Part shown: in pieces, positions 7,629 through 15,891 of the stretch
Numbering within the stretch: the first letter of the stretch is position 1
How the letters are laid out: each line of letters opens with the position of its first letter
Assembly (NCBI RefSeq): GCF_014108865.1
Contig: NZ_CP053928.1
Span: 1,488,001-1,552,000, forward strand
Direction of reading: 5' to 3'
Length of the DNA: 64,000 bases
From: Nocardioides sp. WS12
GTDB lineage: Bacteria > Actinomycetota > Actinomycetes > Propionibacteriales > Nocardioidaceae
Notes under the pieces: model-generated
Database searches by the model: none
What the model was told of the DNA's origin: nothing
What the model saw: the letters and a program-made list of their open reading frames with translations, nothing else
Made by a program: the position numbers and the translations under genes

Positions 7629-8780
7629 TCAGAGACGCTCGATGATGGTGACGTTGGCCTGGCCGCCGCCCTCACACATGGTCTGCAGGCCGTAGCGGCC
7701 ACCGGTGCGCTCGAGCTCGTGCAGCATCGAGACCATCAGCCGCGCGCCGGTCGCACCGATCGGGTGGCCCAGGGCGATGGCGCCGCCGTTCGGGTTCACT
7801 TTTGCCGGGTCGGCGTTGAGTTCCTTGTTCCAGGCGAGCACAACAGGCGCGAACGCCTCGTTGATCTCGACGACGTCGATGTCCTCGATGGTCAGGCCGG
7901 CCTTCTTCAGGGCGTACTGCGTGGCGGCGATCGGCGCCGAGAGCATCATGACCGGGTCATCCCCGCGGACCGATGCGTGGTGGATCCGGGCGCGCGGGGT
8001 GAGACCGTGCTGCTTGACGGCGGCCTCGGATGCGATCAGCAGGGCAGCCGAGGCGTCGGAGATCTGAGAGGCGACTCCGGCGGTCAGGACACCGGTCGGG
8101 ACCAGGGTCTGGAGAGTGGCCATCTTCTCGCGCGTCGTGTCGCGGCGCGGGCCCTCGTCAGCGGTGACGCCTGCGAACGCAGAGATCTCCTTGTCGAAGT
8201 AGCCCGCGTCGATCGCGGCCAACGCACGCTGGTGGCTCTGGAAGGCCCACTCCTCGCAGTCGTCGCGGGTGAGCTTCCAGTGCGCCGCCATCATCTCGGC
8301 GCCGCGGAACTGGGAGATCTCCTCGCCGGGGTAGCGGGCCTGCCAGCCCTCACACCCGGTCCACGGGTCGGTGGAACCGAAGGCCTCGCCAGCGCCGAAG
8401 GCCGAGAGGATCGGGAACTGGGTCATCTTCTGGACGCCACCAGCGATGACGAGGTCCTGCATCCCGCTCTTGACGCCCATGGCTGCGAAGCTCACGGCCT
8501 GCTGGGCGGAGCCGCACTGGCGGTCGATCGTCACGCCGGGCACGGTCTCGGGGAAGCCGGCCGCGAGGGCGGAGGTGCGGGCGATGTCGCCGGCCTGGGC
8601 GCCGATGTTGTCGAGGCAACCGAGGATGACGTCCTCGATGGCCGACGGGTCGACGCCAGCGCGTGCGACGAGCTCCTTGAGCGAGTGCGCGGCGAGGTCG
8701 GCGGGGTGGACGTCGGCGAATCCGCCCTTGCGGCGCCCGACGGGCGTCCGGACAGCTTCGACGATGTAGGCCTCGGACAT
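7629..8780 (-). CDS. acetyl-CoA acetyltransferase (thiolase)
   Basis: 383-aa biosynthetic/degradative thiolase of normal length. The acylated nucleophile is C89 (DRQCGSAQQAV), the His is in ALGHPIGATGAR, and the second Cys is in ETMCEGGGQANV, so the complete catalytic set is present. It would cleave a 3-oxoacyl-CoA to acetyl-CoA (or propionyl-CoA) and a shortened acyl-CoA. The ATG at 8780 has AGGAGG upstream. It is the first gene of the minus-strand thiolase-dehydrogenase unit, divergent from the MaoC-led operon across an AT-rich promoter region. Confidence 0.93.
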   Translation of the reverse strand: MSEAYIVEAVRTPVGRRKGGFADVHPADLAAHSLKELVARAGVDPSAIEDVILGCLDNIGAQAGDIARTSALAAGFPETVPGVTIDRQCGSAQQAVSFAAMGVKSGMQDLVIAGGVQKMTQFPILSAFGAGEAFGSTDPWTGCEGWQARYPGEEISQFRGAEMMAAHWKLTRDDCEEWAFQSHQRALAAIDAGYFDKEISAFAGVTADEGPRRDTTREKMATLQTLVPTGVLTAGVASQISDASAALLIASEAAVKQHGLTPRARIHHASVRGDDPVMMLSAPIAATQYALKKAGLTIEDIDVVEINEAFAPVVLAWNKELNADPAKVNPNGGAIALGHPIGATGARLMVSMLHELERTGGRYGLQTMCEGGGQANVTIIERL

Positions 8781-8820
8781 GGATCCTCCTGCGTTGACGT
8801 TCTCGGCATTGCTCTTTTCA

Positions 8821-8850
8821 AAACTAGACTATAATTTAGTTTCGATTCAA
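8821..8850. promoter_or_regulatory. divergent promoter: TATAAT -10 and motif A
   Basis: A strikingly AT-rich island in high-GC DNA. A perfect TATAAT lies at 8830-8835, positioned to drive the MaoC operon with a leader of about 44 bases. Inverted repeat AAACTA...TAGTTT (8821-8842) surrounds it. Motif A copy TTTAGTTTCGATTCAA lies at 8835-8850, with one deviation from the consensus. The thiolase unit diverges to the left from start 8780. Confidence 0.65.
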
Positions 8851-8885
8851 AATCTATGATCGATTGAGCGAGACAGGACACACAG

Positions 8886-9338
8886 GTGAAGGTGTACGAC
8901 GGCGTGGCGGGCTTCGCGAACGCAGAGGGCGACGTGCTGGGCACGTCGGACTGGCTGGAGATCGACCAGGCGCGGATCGACACATTCGCGGACGCCACGG
9001 GTGACCACCAGTGGATCCACGTCGACGCGGCGCGGGCAGCGGACGGCCCTTTCGGCGCGACCATCGCCCACGGCTTCCTCACGCTGTCCCTGCTGCCGCC
9101 ACTGCTCAACCAGCTCTACCGGGTCGACAACGTCCGGATGGCAGTGAACTACGGCCTCGACAAGGTGCGCTTCATGGCGCCGGTGCCGGTCGGCTCCAAG
9201 ATCCGGTTGACCGCGACGGTGCTGTCGGTGACGTCGCTCGAGGGCGCCGTGCAGTCAACGTTCGAGAGCACCTTCGAGATCGAAGGCTCTGACAAGCCAG
9301 CCGCAGTCGTCCATTCGATCGTGCGGTACATCGCATGA
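8886..9338 (+). CDS. MaoC-like R-specific enoyl-CoA hydratase
   Basis: 150-aa single-hotdog hydratase. The hydratase-2 motif is intact in [15 protein letters not shown], with the catalytic Asp and His, followed by [13 protein letters not shown]. It adds water to a trans-2-enoyl-CoA to give the 3R-hydroxy product. GTG 8886 is preceded by GACAGGACACAG. Its stop overlaps the start of the SDR at 9335 (ATGA), implying sequential hydration and oxidation. This is the only obvious classical hydratase of the operon, since the three crotonases that follow lack the full hydratase glutamate pair. Confidence 0.9.
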   Translation: MKVYDGVAGFANAEGDVLGTSDWLEIDQARIDTFADATGDHQWIHVDAARAADGPFGATIAHGFLTLSLLPPLLNQLYRVDNVRMAVNYGLDKVRFMAPVPVGSKIRLTATVLSVTSLEGAVQSTFESTFEIEGSDKPAAVVHSIVRYIA

Positions 9339-10072
9339 CCGCGCTGCTTGAAGGTCGCACCGCCATCGTCACCGGTGCTGCCCAGGGGATCGGTCTGGCG
9401 ATCGCGACCACCCTCGTCGGCCACGGCGCGCGCGTCACCATTGCCGATCTCGACGGCGCAAAGGCCGAAGCGGCGGCCGCTGCGATCGGTCCGGCCGCCC
9501 GCGGGGTCGCCTGTGACGTCACGTCCGAGGAGAGTGTCGCGGCGCTCGTCGCCGGCGCCGTCGCCGAGTACGGCGGCCTCGACGTGATCGTCAACAACGC
9601 CGGCATCACCCGGGACGCGTCGCTGAAGAAGATGACGCTCGAGAACTTCCGGGCCGTGATCACCGTCCACCTGCAAGGCACCTGGCTCGGCATCCGGGCT
9701 GCCAGCGAAGTCATGCGGGAAGCGAAGCGCGGCAGCATCATCAACATCTCGTCGATGTCCGGCAAGAGTGGCAATCCGGGACAGACCAACTACAGCGCGG
9801 CCAAGGCCGGCATCGTTGGCATGACCAAGGCCGCGGCCAAGGAGCTGGCCCACCACGGGGTCCGGGTCAACGCGATCCAGCCCGGGCTGATCCGCACGCC
9901 GATGACCGAGGCGATGACGCCGGAGGCCTACGCCGCCACCGAGGCCACCATCCCGATGCGTCGCGCAGGTGAGCCCGAGGAGATCGCGAACGTCGTGGCC
10001 TTCCTGGCGTCCGACCTGTCCAGTTACATGACCGGTGCCGTGCTCGAGGTCTCCGGTGGGAGGGGGATGTGA
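9335..10072 (+). CDS. FabG-like short-chain dehydrogenase
   Basis: 245-aa classical SDR. The cofactor motif is [12 protein letters not shown] is in [15 protein letters not shown], and the catalytic Ser-Tyr-Lys lies in [21 protein letters not shown]. The ending [14 protein letters not shown] matches FabG-type 3-oxoacyl reductases. It would interconvert 3R-hydroxyacyl-CoA and 3-oxoacyl-CoA with NAD(P). It is coupled by ATGA to the MaoC hydratase and by GTGA to the next crotonase. Confidence 0.9.
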   Translation: MTALLEGRTAIVTGAAQGIGLAIATTLVGHGARVTIADLDGAKAEAAAAAIGPAARGVACDVTSEESVAALVAGAVAEYGGLDVIVNNAGITRDASLKKMTLENFRAVITVHLQGTWLGIRAASEVMREAKRGSIINISSMSGKSGNPGQTNYSAAKAGIVGMTKAAAKELAHHGVRVNAIQPGLIRTPMTEAMTPEAYAATEATIPMRRAGEPEEIANVVAFLASDLSSYMTGAVLEVSGGRGM

Positions 10073-10860
10073 ACACTCCCGTCTGGGCTCCCCCCGTGAA
10101 GCTCGTGATCGCCGACGGCGTCGCACGGATCACGCTCGACCGGCCGGAGGCGATGAACGCCGTCACCACGGCTCTCGCGGTGGCCCTCGAGCAGGCGATC
10201 CGGGCTGCGGGCGAGGACCCCGCGGTCAACGTCGTGCTGATCTGCGGCGCGGGCGGCAACTTCTGTGCCGGCGGTGACTTCGCCGAGGTCCAGCGGCTTC
10301 GTGACGAGGGACCGGCAGCCCTGCGCAGCCTGTTCGACGCGTTCCGGGGGGCCTGCGAGGCCGTGGGCGCGATCGCGCAGCCCGTGATCGCCGCCGTCGA
10401 GGGCATCGCCATGGCCGGTGGCTTCGAACTGATGCAGGCCTGCGATGTCGTCCTGGTCCGCGACGACGCCCGGATCAGCGACAACCACGTGAACTTCGGC
10501 ATGGTGCCGGGCGGCGGCGGTTCGCAACGCCTGCCCCGCCTTGTGGGCGCGCAGCGGGCGCTCGGGCTGCTGCTGTCCGGTGACCGGCTGACCGGCGTCG
10601 ACGCCGTTGAGTGGGGGCTGGCCTACCGGGCCTACCCGGCCGAGTCGTTCGACGCCGAGGTGGACCGTTTCGTGAGTCGTCTCGCGACGCGCCGACCGGA
10701 CGCCGTACGCACGATCAAGGGGCTGGTCCGCGAGGGCCTCGCCACCGATCTCCCGGCGGGGCTCGACCTCGAGCTCGACGCCGTCGTCTCCCACATCGCC
10801 GGCGACGCCGGTGGTGCCAGCGTGTCGGCGTTCGCCGGCCGGAAGGAAGGCCCAGCATGA
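10069..10860 (+). CDS. crotonase-family protein 1
   Basis: 263-aa enoyl-CoA hydratase/isomerase fold protein. The oxyanion-hole segments are [12 protein letters not shown] and [16 protein letters not shown]. The first hydratase glutamate is kept (GGFELM) but the second position reads SDNHVNFGM, a His by my alignment, so classical syn-hydration is doubtful; isomerase, lyase or hydrolase activity is possible. GTG 10069 overlaps the SDR stop (GTGA). First of three consecutive crotonases, all coupled, which suggests several unusual ring- or side-chain-processing steps. Confidence 0.87.
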   Translation: MNTPVWAPPVKLVIADGVARITLDRPEAMNAVTTALAVALEQAIRAAGEDPAVNVVLICGAGGNFCAGGDFAEVQRLRDEGPAALRSLFDAFRGACEAVGAIAQPVIAAVEGIAMAGGFELMQACDVVLVRDDARISDNHVNFGMVPGGGGSQRLPRLVGAQRALGLLLSGDRLTGVDAVEWGLAYRAYPAESFDAEVDRFVSRLATRRPDAVRTIKGLVREGLATDLPAGLDLELDAVVSHIAGDAGGASVSAFAGRKEGPA

Positions 10861-11660
10861 CCGCGCTCGTCTCAGAAGGCCCTGTCCTGCTCGACATCAC
10901 CGACGGCATCGCCCGGATCCGGCTCAACCGGCCCGAGGCGGCGAACGCCGTCGACGCCGATCTGCTGCGCGTCCTGCACGAGGTCGTGTTGCGTTGCCAC
11001 GCCGAGCCGACCGTGCGGGTCGTGATCCTCAGCGGCGAGGGCCGCAACTTCTGCGCCGGTGGCGACGTGAAGACCTTCCTGAGCAAGGGGGAGGACCTGC
11101 CCGACTACCTCCGCGAGGCCACCGCCTGGCTGCAGCTCGCCACCGCGGCGCTCATCCAGCTCAAGGCCCCGGTCATCGCGCAGGTGCAGGGTTTTGCCGC
11201 CGGGGGAGCGGGCTTCGGCTTCGTCTGCGCTGCCGACCTCGTCGTCGCGGCCGAGGGAGCGAAATTCTTCTCCGGCGCCGTTCGCGTCGGCATGGCCCCC
11301 GACGGCGGTACGACGGTCACGCTGGCCCGGATCGTCGGGCTCCGCCGGGCCATGGACATCCTGCTGACCAACCCGACGCTGGGCGCTGCAGAGGCGCGCG
11401 ACCTCGGCATCGTGTCCCGGGTCGTGCCCGATGCCGAACTCGCTGCTGCCGTGGACCAGCTCGCTGCAGACCTGGCTGCGCAGCCGCCGCTCGGCCTCTC
11501 GGCCACCAAGCGGCTGGTCTGGGACGGGCTCGGGTCCACTGTCGCCGAGCGGCTGCCCGAGGAGGCCCGGGTGGTCTCCGAACTGTCCGGAACTGCCGAC
11601 AGCCGGGAGGCGCTCGCCGCCGTGATCGAACGGCGCACCGGCACCTACGAGGGCCGATGA
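10857..11660 (+). CDS. crotonase-family protein 2
   Basis: 267-aa crotonase-fold acyl-CoA enzyme. The oxyanion motifs GEGRNFCAGGDVKTF and QGFAAGGAGFGFVCAAD are present. Both hydratase glutamates appear to be replaced (by Gly and Ala in my alignment), while Asp in MAPDGGTT occupies the place used by isomerases and some hydrolases of the family. The ATG at 10857 overlaps the previous stop (ATGA). The likely role is double-bond isomerisation or C-C hydrolysis of an acyl-CoA rather than hydration; the substrate is unknown. Confidence 0.86.
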   Translation: MTALVSEGPVLLDITDGIARIRLNRPEAANAVDADLLRVLHEVVLRCHAEPTVRVVILSGEGRNFCAGGDVKTFLSKGEDLPDYLREATAWLQLATAALIQLKAPVIAQVQGFAAGGAGFGFVCAADLVVAAEGAKFFSGAVRVGMAPDGGTTVTLARIVGLRRAMDILLTNPTLGAAEARDLGIVSRVVPDAELAAAVDQLAADLAAQPPLGLSATKRLVWDGLGSTVAERLPEEARVVSELSGTADSREALAAVIERRTGTYEGR

Positions 11661-12460
11661 CCGCCTCGGAAGACGTGGGCCTGGTCCTGGTCGAGGACCG
11701 CGGGCCCGTCCGGGTGATCAGCCTCAACCGGCCGCATGTCCGCAACGCGATCGACCTGCCGTTGCGCCACGCCCTGGCCGAGGCGATCGAGGCAGCCGAT
11801 GCCGAGCCGGCCGTGCGCGCGATCGTGCTGACAGGCACCGGTGGCGCCTTCTGTTCGGGCGGCGACATCGCCACGATGACGCGGGCTCCTCGCCACGAGA
11901 CGACGGCCCGCGCACAGGCCGCGCAACGCATCGTCCGCGCCCTGTGGCACACCCCGAAGCCGGTCGTTGCCGCGGTAGAGGGCCCGGCCTTCGGTGCGGG
12001 TACCGCGCTGGCGCTGGCCTGCGACCGCATCGTGGCGTCGGGCGAGGCGACCTTCGCGACGACGTTCACCGCGGTCGGCCTGGCCGGCGACATGGGGATC
12101 TTCTCCTCGCTACCCGCCCGCATCGGCGCGCCCCGCGCCCGCCAGATGCTGATGTTCGGTTCCCGGACCAGCGGCACGGAAGCGGGAGTGATCGGTCTCG
12201 TCGACCGCGTCGTCGAGCCGGGGGAGGCTCTCGCTGCTGCACTCGAGGACGCTGCCGTCCTGGCGGCCGGTCCGCCGCTCGCGCTGGGTGTGATCAAGCA
12301 GATGCTCGCCGGTGAGGCCCGCCACCCGCTCGCCGTCCTCGACCTCGAGATCCGCAACCAGACGATGCTCTGGGACAGCGACGACTTCGCCGAGGGCGTG
12401 ACGGCGTTCGCCGAGAAGCGACGTCCCGTGTTCGGGGCGGCAGCCGACCAGGAGAGCTGA
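11657..12460 (+). CDS. crotonase-family protein 3
   Basis: 267-aa crotonase. The oxyanion segments are TGTGGAFCSGGDIATM and VEGPAFGAGTALALACD. It lacks both hydratase glutamates by inspection and instead carries Asp in GLAGDMGIF, as in the isomerase-like branch. The C-terminal FAEGVTAFAEKRRPVF is a normal family ending. The ATG at 11657 is coupled to the preceding gene (ATGA), and the stop overlaps the start of the CoA ligase at 12460 (TGATG). Confidence 0.86.
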   Translation: MTASEDVGLVLVEDRGPVRVISLNRPHVRNAIDLPLRHALAEAIEAADAEPAVRAIVLTGTGGAFCSGGDIATMTRAPRHETTARAQAAQRIVRALWHTPKPVVAAVEGPAFGAGTALALACDRIVASGEATFATTFTAVGLAGDMGIFSSLPARIGAPRARQMLMFGSRTSGTEAGVIGLVDRVVEPGEALAAALEDAAVLAAGPPLALGVIKQMLAGEARHPLAVLDLEIRNQTMLWDSDDFAEGVTAFAEKRRPVFGAAADQES

Positions 12461-14088
12461 TGACCGCGCTCACGACGTCCTTCCTGCCCGCAGACACCAG
12501 CGTCGAGCTGAGCGAGCTCACGGTCCCGGGCCTGCTCGCGGAGCGCGCGGCGTCGTACCCCGACCGGCTGGCGCTGGTGGGCGTCTCGACAGGCTCGAGC
12601 GAGGTCCGCCTGACCTACGCACAGCTGCACCGCGAGGCCCAGCTCATTGCAACCGGCCTGCGTCGCGTCTCGGCGCCCGGCGACCACGTTGCGCTCTGGG
12701 CTCCCAATGTCGTCGAGTGGGTGCTGATCCAGCACGGTGCCGCGCTGGCCGGGGTCGTCCTGGTCGCGCTCAACCCCGTGCTGCGCGCGCCCGAACTCGC
12801 CTATGCCGTGGACCACTCGGGCTGCACGGTGCTGCTGCACGCGGACCGCAGTCGCGACTACGACATGGCGAGCGTTGCCCGCGACGTCGCGGCGGATCGC
12901 CCGCACCTGCGGCTGATCAGTCTCACCGACCGTGACGAGTGGCGCGCCGACGTGGTCGATCCGACCGTCATCGCCGAGGCGCCCACCGATCCGGAACTGC
13001 CCGTGATGTTGCAGTACACCTCCGGTACGACGGGCAACCCCAAGGGCGTGCTGTTGCGGCACCGTTCCCTGGTCAACGTCGCCAAGCTGACCATGGAGTA
13101 CGTCGACGTGCCGGCCGGCGCGGTGACCATCAATCCGCTGCCGATGTTCCACACCGCCGCGTGCGTCATCGGAACCCTGGGGCCGCTGTGGCTCGGCGGC
13201 ACCGAGGTGCTGGTCGAGCAGTTCGCGCCGGCGCCCGTGCTGGAGACGATGCGCCGCGAGAACGTCGACGTGCTGTTCTTCGTGCCGGCCGTCCTCGGCG
13301 CCCTGGTCGAGGCGCAACGCGTCTCCGACCTGCCGGCGCCGCAACTGAAGGTCGCTCTCGGCGGGGCCGCGAACGTGCCGGCCACGTTGATCGAGGCCAC
13401 CGAGCGCGTCTTCGGGGCAGCCGTCACGAACGTCTTCGGCCAGACCGAGCTTTCCCCGGTGCTCACGGCCACCCGCCCGGGCGACTCCCGGCAGGACAAG
13501 CTGACGACCGTGGGCCACCCGCTGCCGCAGGTCGACGTGAAGATCGTCGACCCCGTGACCGGTGCGGTGCAGCCACTCGGTGAGCCCGGCGAGATCTGCG
13601 CCCGCGGCTACCAGCAGCTGATCGAGTACCTCCACGACCCTGCCGCCACGTCGGCCGCGGTCGACGCCGACGGGTTCGTGCACATGGGCGACCTGGGCGC
13701 CATGGACGAGCGCGGCTACATCACGCTCACGGGGCGGCTCAAGGAGCTGATCATCCGCGGCGGCGAGAACATCGCCCCCGCCGGGATCGAGTCCTGCCTG
13801 GCCGAACACGCCTCAGTCCTTGACGCGACGGTCTTCGGGCTGCCCGACGAGCGGATGGGCGAGATCGTCGCTGTGGCGGTGCACCTGCGCCACGCGGTTG
13901 CGGCGGAGGATCCCTCGGCTCTGGTGACGTCGCTGATCGAGCACTGCCGCGAACGCCTGTCGCCGTACAAGGTGCCCACGCGCTGGTTCCTGGCTGGCGA
14001 GCTGCCGTCCACTCCGACCGGAAAGGTCCAGAAATTCAAGCTGGCCGACCTGATCGGGACCCCGGCATTGCGTGAGATCCACGCATAA
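12460..14088 (+). CDS. acyl-CoA ligase (AMP-forming) 1
   Basis: 542-aa class I adenylate-forming enzyme that activates a carboxylic acid to its CoA ester using ATP. The P-loop is LQYTSGTTGNPKG, the A5 motif is VFGQTEL, the hinge is LTGRLKELIIRGGENIAP, and the catalytic Lys is in TPTGKVQKFKL. It is last in the MaoC-SDR-crotonase operon and is followed directly by motif A at 14089. Residues VSTGSSEV (codons near 12592-12612) are encoded by a fragment of the CTCGACAGGCTCGA repeat seen at 1302, a small probable insertion in a tolerant loop. Confidence 0.91.
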   Translation: MTALTTSFLPADTSVELSELTVPGLLAERAASYPDRLALVGVSTGSSEVRLTYAQLHREAQLIATGLRRVSAPGDHVALWAPNVVEWVLIQHGAALAGVVLVALNPVLRAPELAYAVDHSGCTVLLHADRSRDYDMASVARDVAADRPHLRLISLTDRDEWRADVVDPTVIAEAPTDPELPVMLQYTSGTTGNPKGVLLRHRSLVNVAKLTMEYVDVPAGAVTINPLPMFHTAACVIGTLGPLWLGGTEVLVEQFAPAPVLETMRRENVDVLFFVPAVLGALVEAQRVSDLPAPQLKVALGGAANVPATLIEATERVFGAAVTNVFGQTELSPVLTATRPGDSRQDKLTTVGHPLPQVDVKIVDPVTGAVQPLGEPGEICARGYQQLIEYLHDPAATSAAVDADGFVHMGDLGAMDERGYITLTGRLKELIIRGGENIAPAGIESCLAEHASVLDATVFGLPDERMGEIVAVAVHLRHAVAAEDPSALVTSLIEHCRERLSPYKVPTRWFLAGELPSTPTGKVQKFKLADLIGTPALREIHA

Positions 14089-14104
14089 TCTAATCTAGAT
14101 TAAA
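14089..14104. promoter_or_regulatory. motif A palindrome / -10 of ligase-oxygenase operon
   Basis: TCTAATCTAGATTAAA, containing the perfect palindrome TAATCTAGATTA, begins one base after the ligase 1 stop (14088). Its right half TAGATT fits an actinobacterial -10 (TANNNT), which would start transcription just before the ribosome site GGAGG (14109-14113). It probably gives the next operon its own regulated promoter. Confidence 0.68.
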
Positions 14105-14118
14105 GAACGGAGGATCTC

Positions 14119-15891
14119 GTGACCCACTCGAACGCTGGCACCATCGCCGACCGTCGTGCTGCACTGCGCGAACGCTTCGCCACGTGGACGCCCCGCACCC
14201 TCGATGCCTGGCTCGATGTCTGCGCCGACGAGTTCCCCGAGCGTGACTTCGTGGTCACCGACGAGCGCGTGCTCACCTACGACGACGTCGCGGCGGAGTC
14301 GCGCCGCCTGGCCGACGGCCTCGCGGCCCTGGGCGTTCGCCGCGGCGACCGGGTCGGCCTGCTGATGGCCAACTATGCCGAGTTCGTCACCTGGAAGTTC
14401 GCGATCGCCCGTGCCGGCGCCGTCGCGATTCCCTTCAACTTCCTGTACCGCACCGACGAGCTGCGGTACGTCCTCACACAGTCCGCATGCACGGTGCTGG
14501 TCACCAACGCCGGATTCCAGAACCTCGACCACGCCGGCATGCTCGACGCCATCGTGCCGGGCTGGGACACCCCCGAGTTCTCCGATCGCCCTGCGGTCGG
14601 AGACGACGCGCCCGACGGGCTGCGTCACGTGGTTCTCGTGGAGCGCCCCGACCTCCTGATTCGCCCCGGGGCCTTCACGGGGACCGCGTTGTCCGATCTC
14701 GGCGCCCAGAACCCGGGCGCGTCGGCCGGTGCCGGCCACGGACCTGACGACGTCTCCGACCTGCTCTACACGTCGGGCAGCACGGGCTCCCCCAAGGGCG
14801 TCCAGGTCACGCACGATGCGGTCCTGCGCACGGGCTATGCGTCCGCGCTGACCCGCGCCTACGAGGACGGTCGGCGGATCCTCTTCTCGCTTCCCTCCTA
14901 CCACATGTTCGGATACGTCGAAGGCCTGCTGTCGGCGACGTACGTCGGCGGCGCGGTCATCATGCTGCCCTCGTTCAGCGCCGAGGCCTATCTGACCGCG
15001 ATCGAGAAGCATCGCGCCACGGACATGCTCTGTGTCCCGACGATGGCCGTTGCTCTCGTCGAGTCGCCGTTGCGCGTCGACGCGGACGTCTCCAGCCTGA
15101 CCGCGGTGCTCTGTGGCTCGGCCCCTGCGCCGGTCTGGCTGTGGGAGCAGGTCGAGCGGGACTTCGGCGTCAGCGAGATCGTCACCGGTTACGGCATGAC
15201 CGAGTGCGGTGGCGCGATGACCCTGACGCTGCCCGAGGACGACCTGGTGCTGACGTCCACGACCGTCGGTCGGCCGAAGTTGGCCGGCTCTGCCGGCGTG
15301 GATGGCCACGGCACCCTGTGCGTCTACCGGACCGTGGACCCGGGCACTGGAGAGGTGCTTCCTGACGGAGCCGTCGGTGAGCTGACCTCGTCCGGCCCGA
15401 CCACGATGCTCGGGTACCACGCCAAGCCCGAGGAGACCGCTGCCGCGCTCCACTCGGCCGCTGACGGAACGACCTGGCTGCACTCCGGTGACCTCGGCCA
15501 GGTGCGGGAGGACGGCTATCTCGTCCTCACCGGCCGCAGCAAGGAGGTCTACAAGTCCGGCGGCGAGCTGGTCATGCCCAAGGAGGTCGAGGAGGTCCTC
15601 GGCGCGCACCCCGGCATCAGCCAGGTGTACGCCGTCGGGGTCGTCGACGACCGCTGGGGCGAGATCGGTTGCGCCGTCATCGTCCGAGCTCCGGGCGCGG
15701 AGGGCGACGCCCTCACCGCCGAAGGAGTCATCGCGCACGCCCGCGAACACCTCGCCCGATTCAAGGTCCCCAAGCGCGTCGAGTTCCTCGACGCCACTGA
15801 ACTGCCCACCACTGCGACCGGCAAGGTCCAGAAGTTCCGGCTCGTCGAACTGGTCGCCCAGTCTGTCCCGCCCCAAGGAGAGAAGTCATGA
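14119..15891 (+). CDS. acyl-CoA ligase (AMP-forming) 2
   Basis: 590-aa adenylate-forming ligase. The P-loop is LLYTSGSTGSPKGVQVTH, the A5 region TGYGMTECGGAM, the hinge LTGRSKEVYKSGGELVMP and the catalytic Lys TATGKVQKFRL. GTG 14119 is preceded by GGAGG. It opens the Rieske oxygenase operon and overlaps the alpha-subunit start (ATGA at 15888). Having two ligases in consecutive operons suggests activation of two different acids, such as the parent compound and a ring-cleavage or side-chain product. Residues about 167-215 (DDAPDGLRHVVLVERPDLL onward) form an insert relative to ligase 1. Confidence 0.91.
   Translation: MTHSNAGTIADRRAALRERFATWTPRTLDAWLDVCADEFPERDFVVTDERVLTYDDVAAESRRLADGLAALGVRRGDRVGLLMANYAEFVTWKFAIARAGAVAIPFNFLYRTDELRYVLTQSACTVLVTNAGFQNLDHAGMLDAIVPGWDTPEFSDRPAVGDDAPDGLRHVVLVERPDLLIRPGAFTGTALSDLGAQNPGASAGAGHGPDDVSDLLYTSGSTGSPKGVQVTHDAVLRTGYASALTRAYEDGRRILFSLPSYHMFGYVEGLLSATYVGGAVIMLPSFSAEAYLTAIEKHRATDMLCVPTMAVALVESPLRVDADVSSLTAVLCGSAPAPVWLWEQVERDFGVSEIVTGYGMTECGGAMTLTLPEDDLVLTSTTVGRPKLAGSAGVDGHGTLCVYRTVDPGTGEVLPDGAVGELTSSGPTTMLGYHAKPEETAAALHSAADGTTWLHSGDLGQVREDGYLVLTGRSKEVYKSGGELVMPKEVEEVLGAHPGISQVYAVGVVDDRWGEIGCAVIVRAPGAEGDALTAEGVIAHAREHLARFKVPKRVEFLDATELPTTATGKVQKFRLVELVAQSVPPQGEKS

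Noticed and set aside
11317..13809. 830-codon minus-strand open frame opposite crotonases and ligase
   Set aside because: No domain, biased composition, overlaps well-supported genes.
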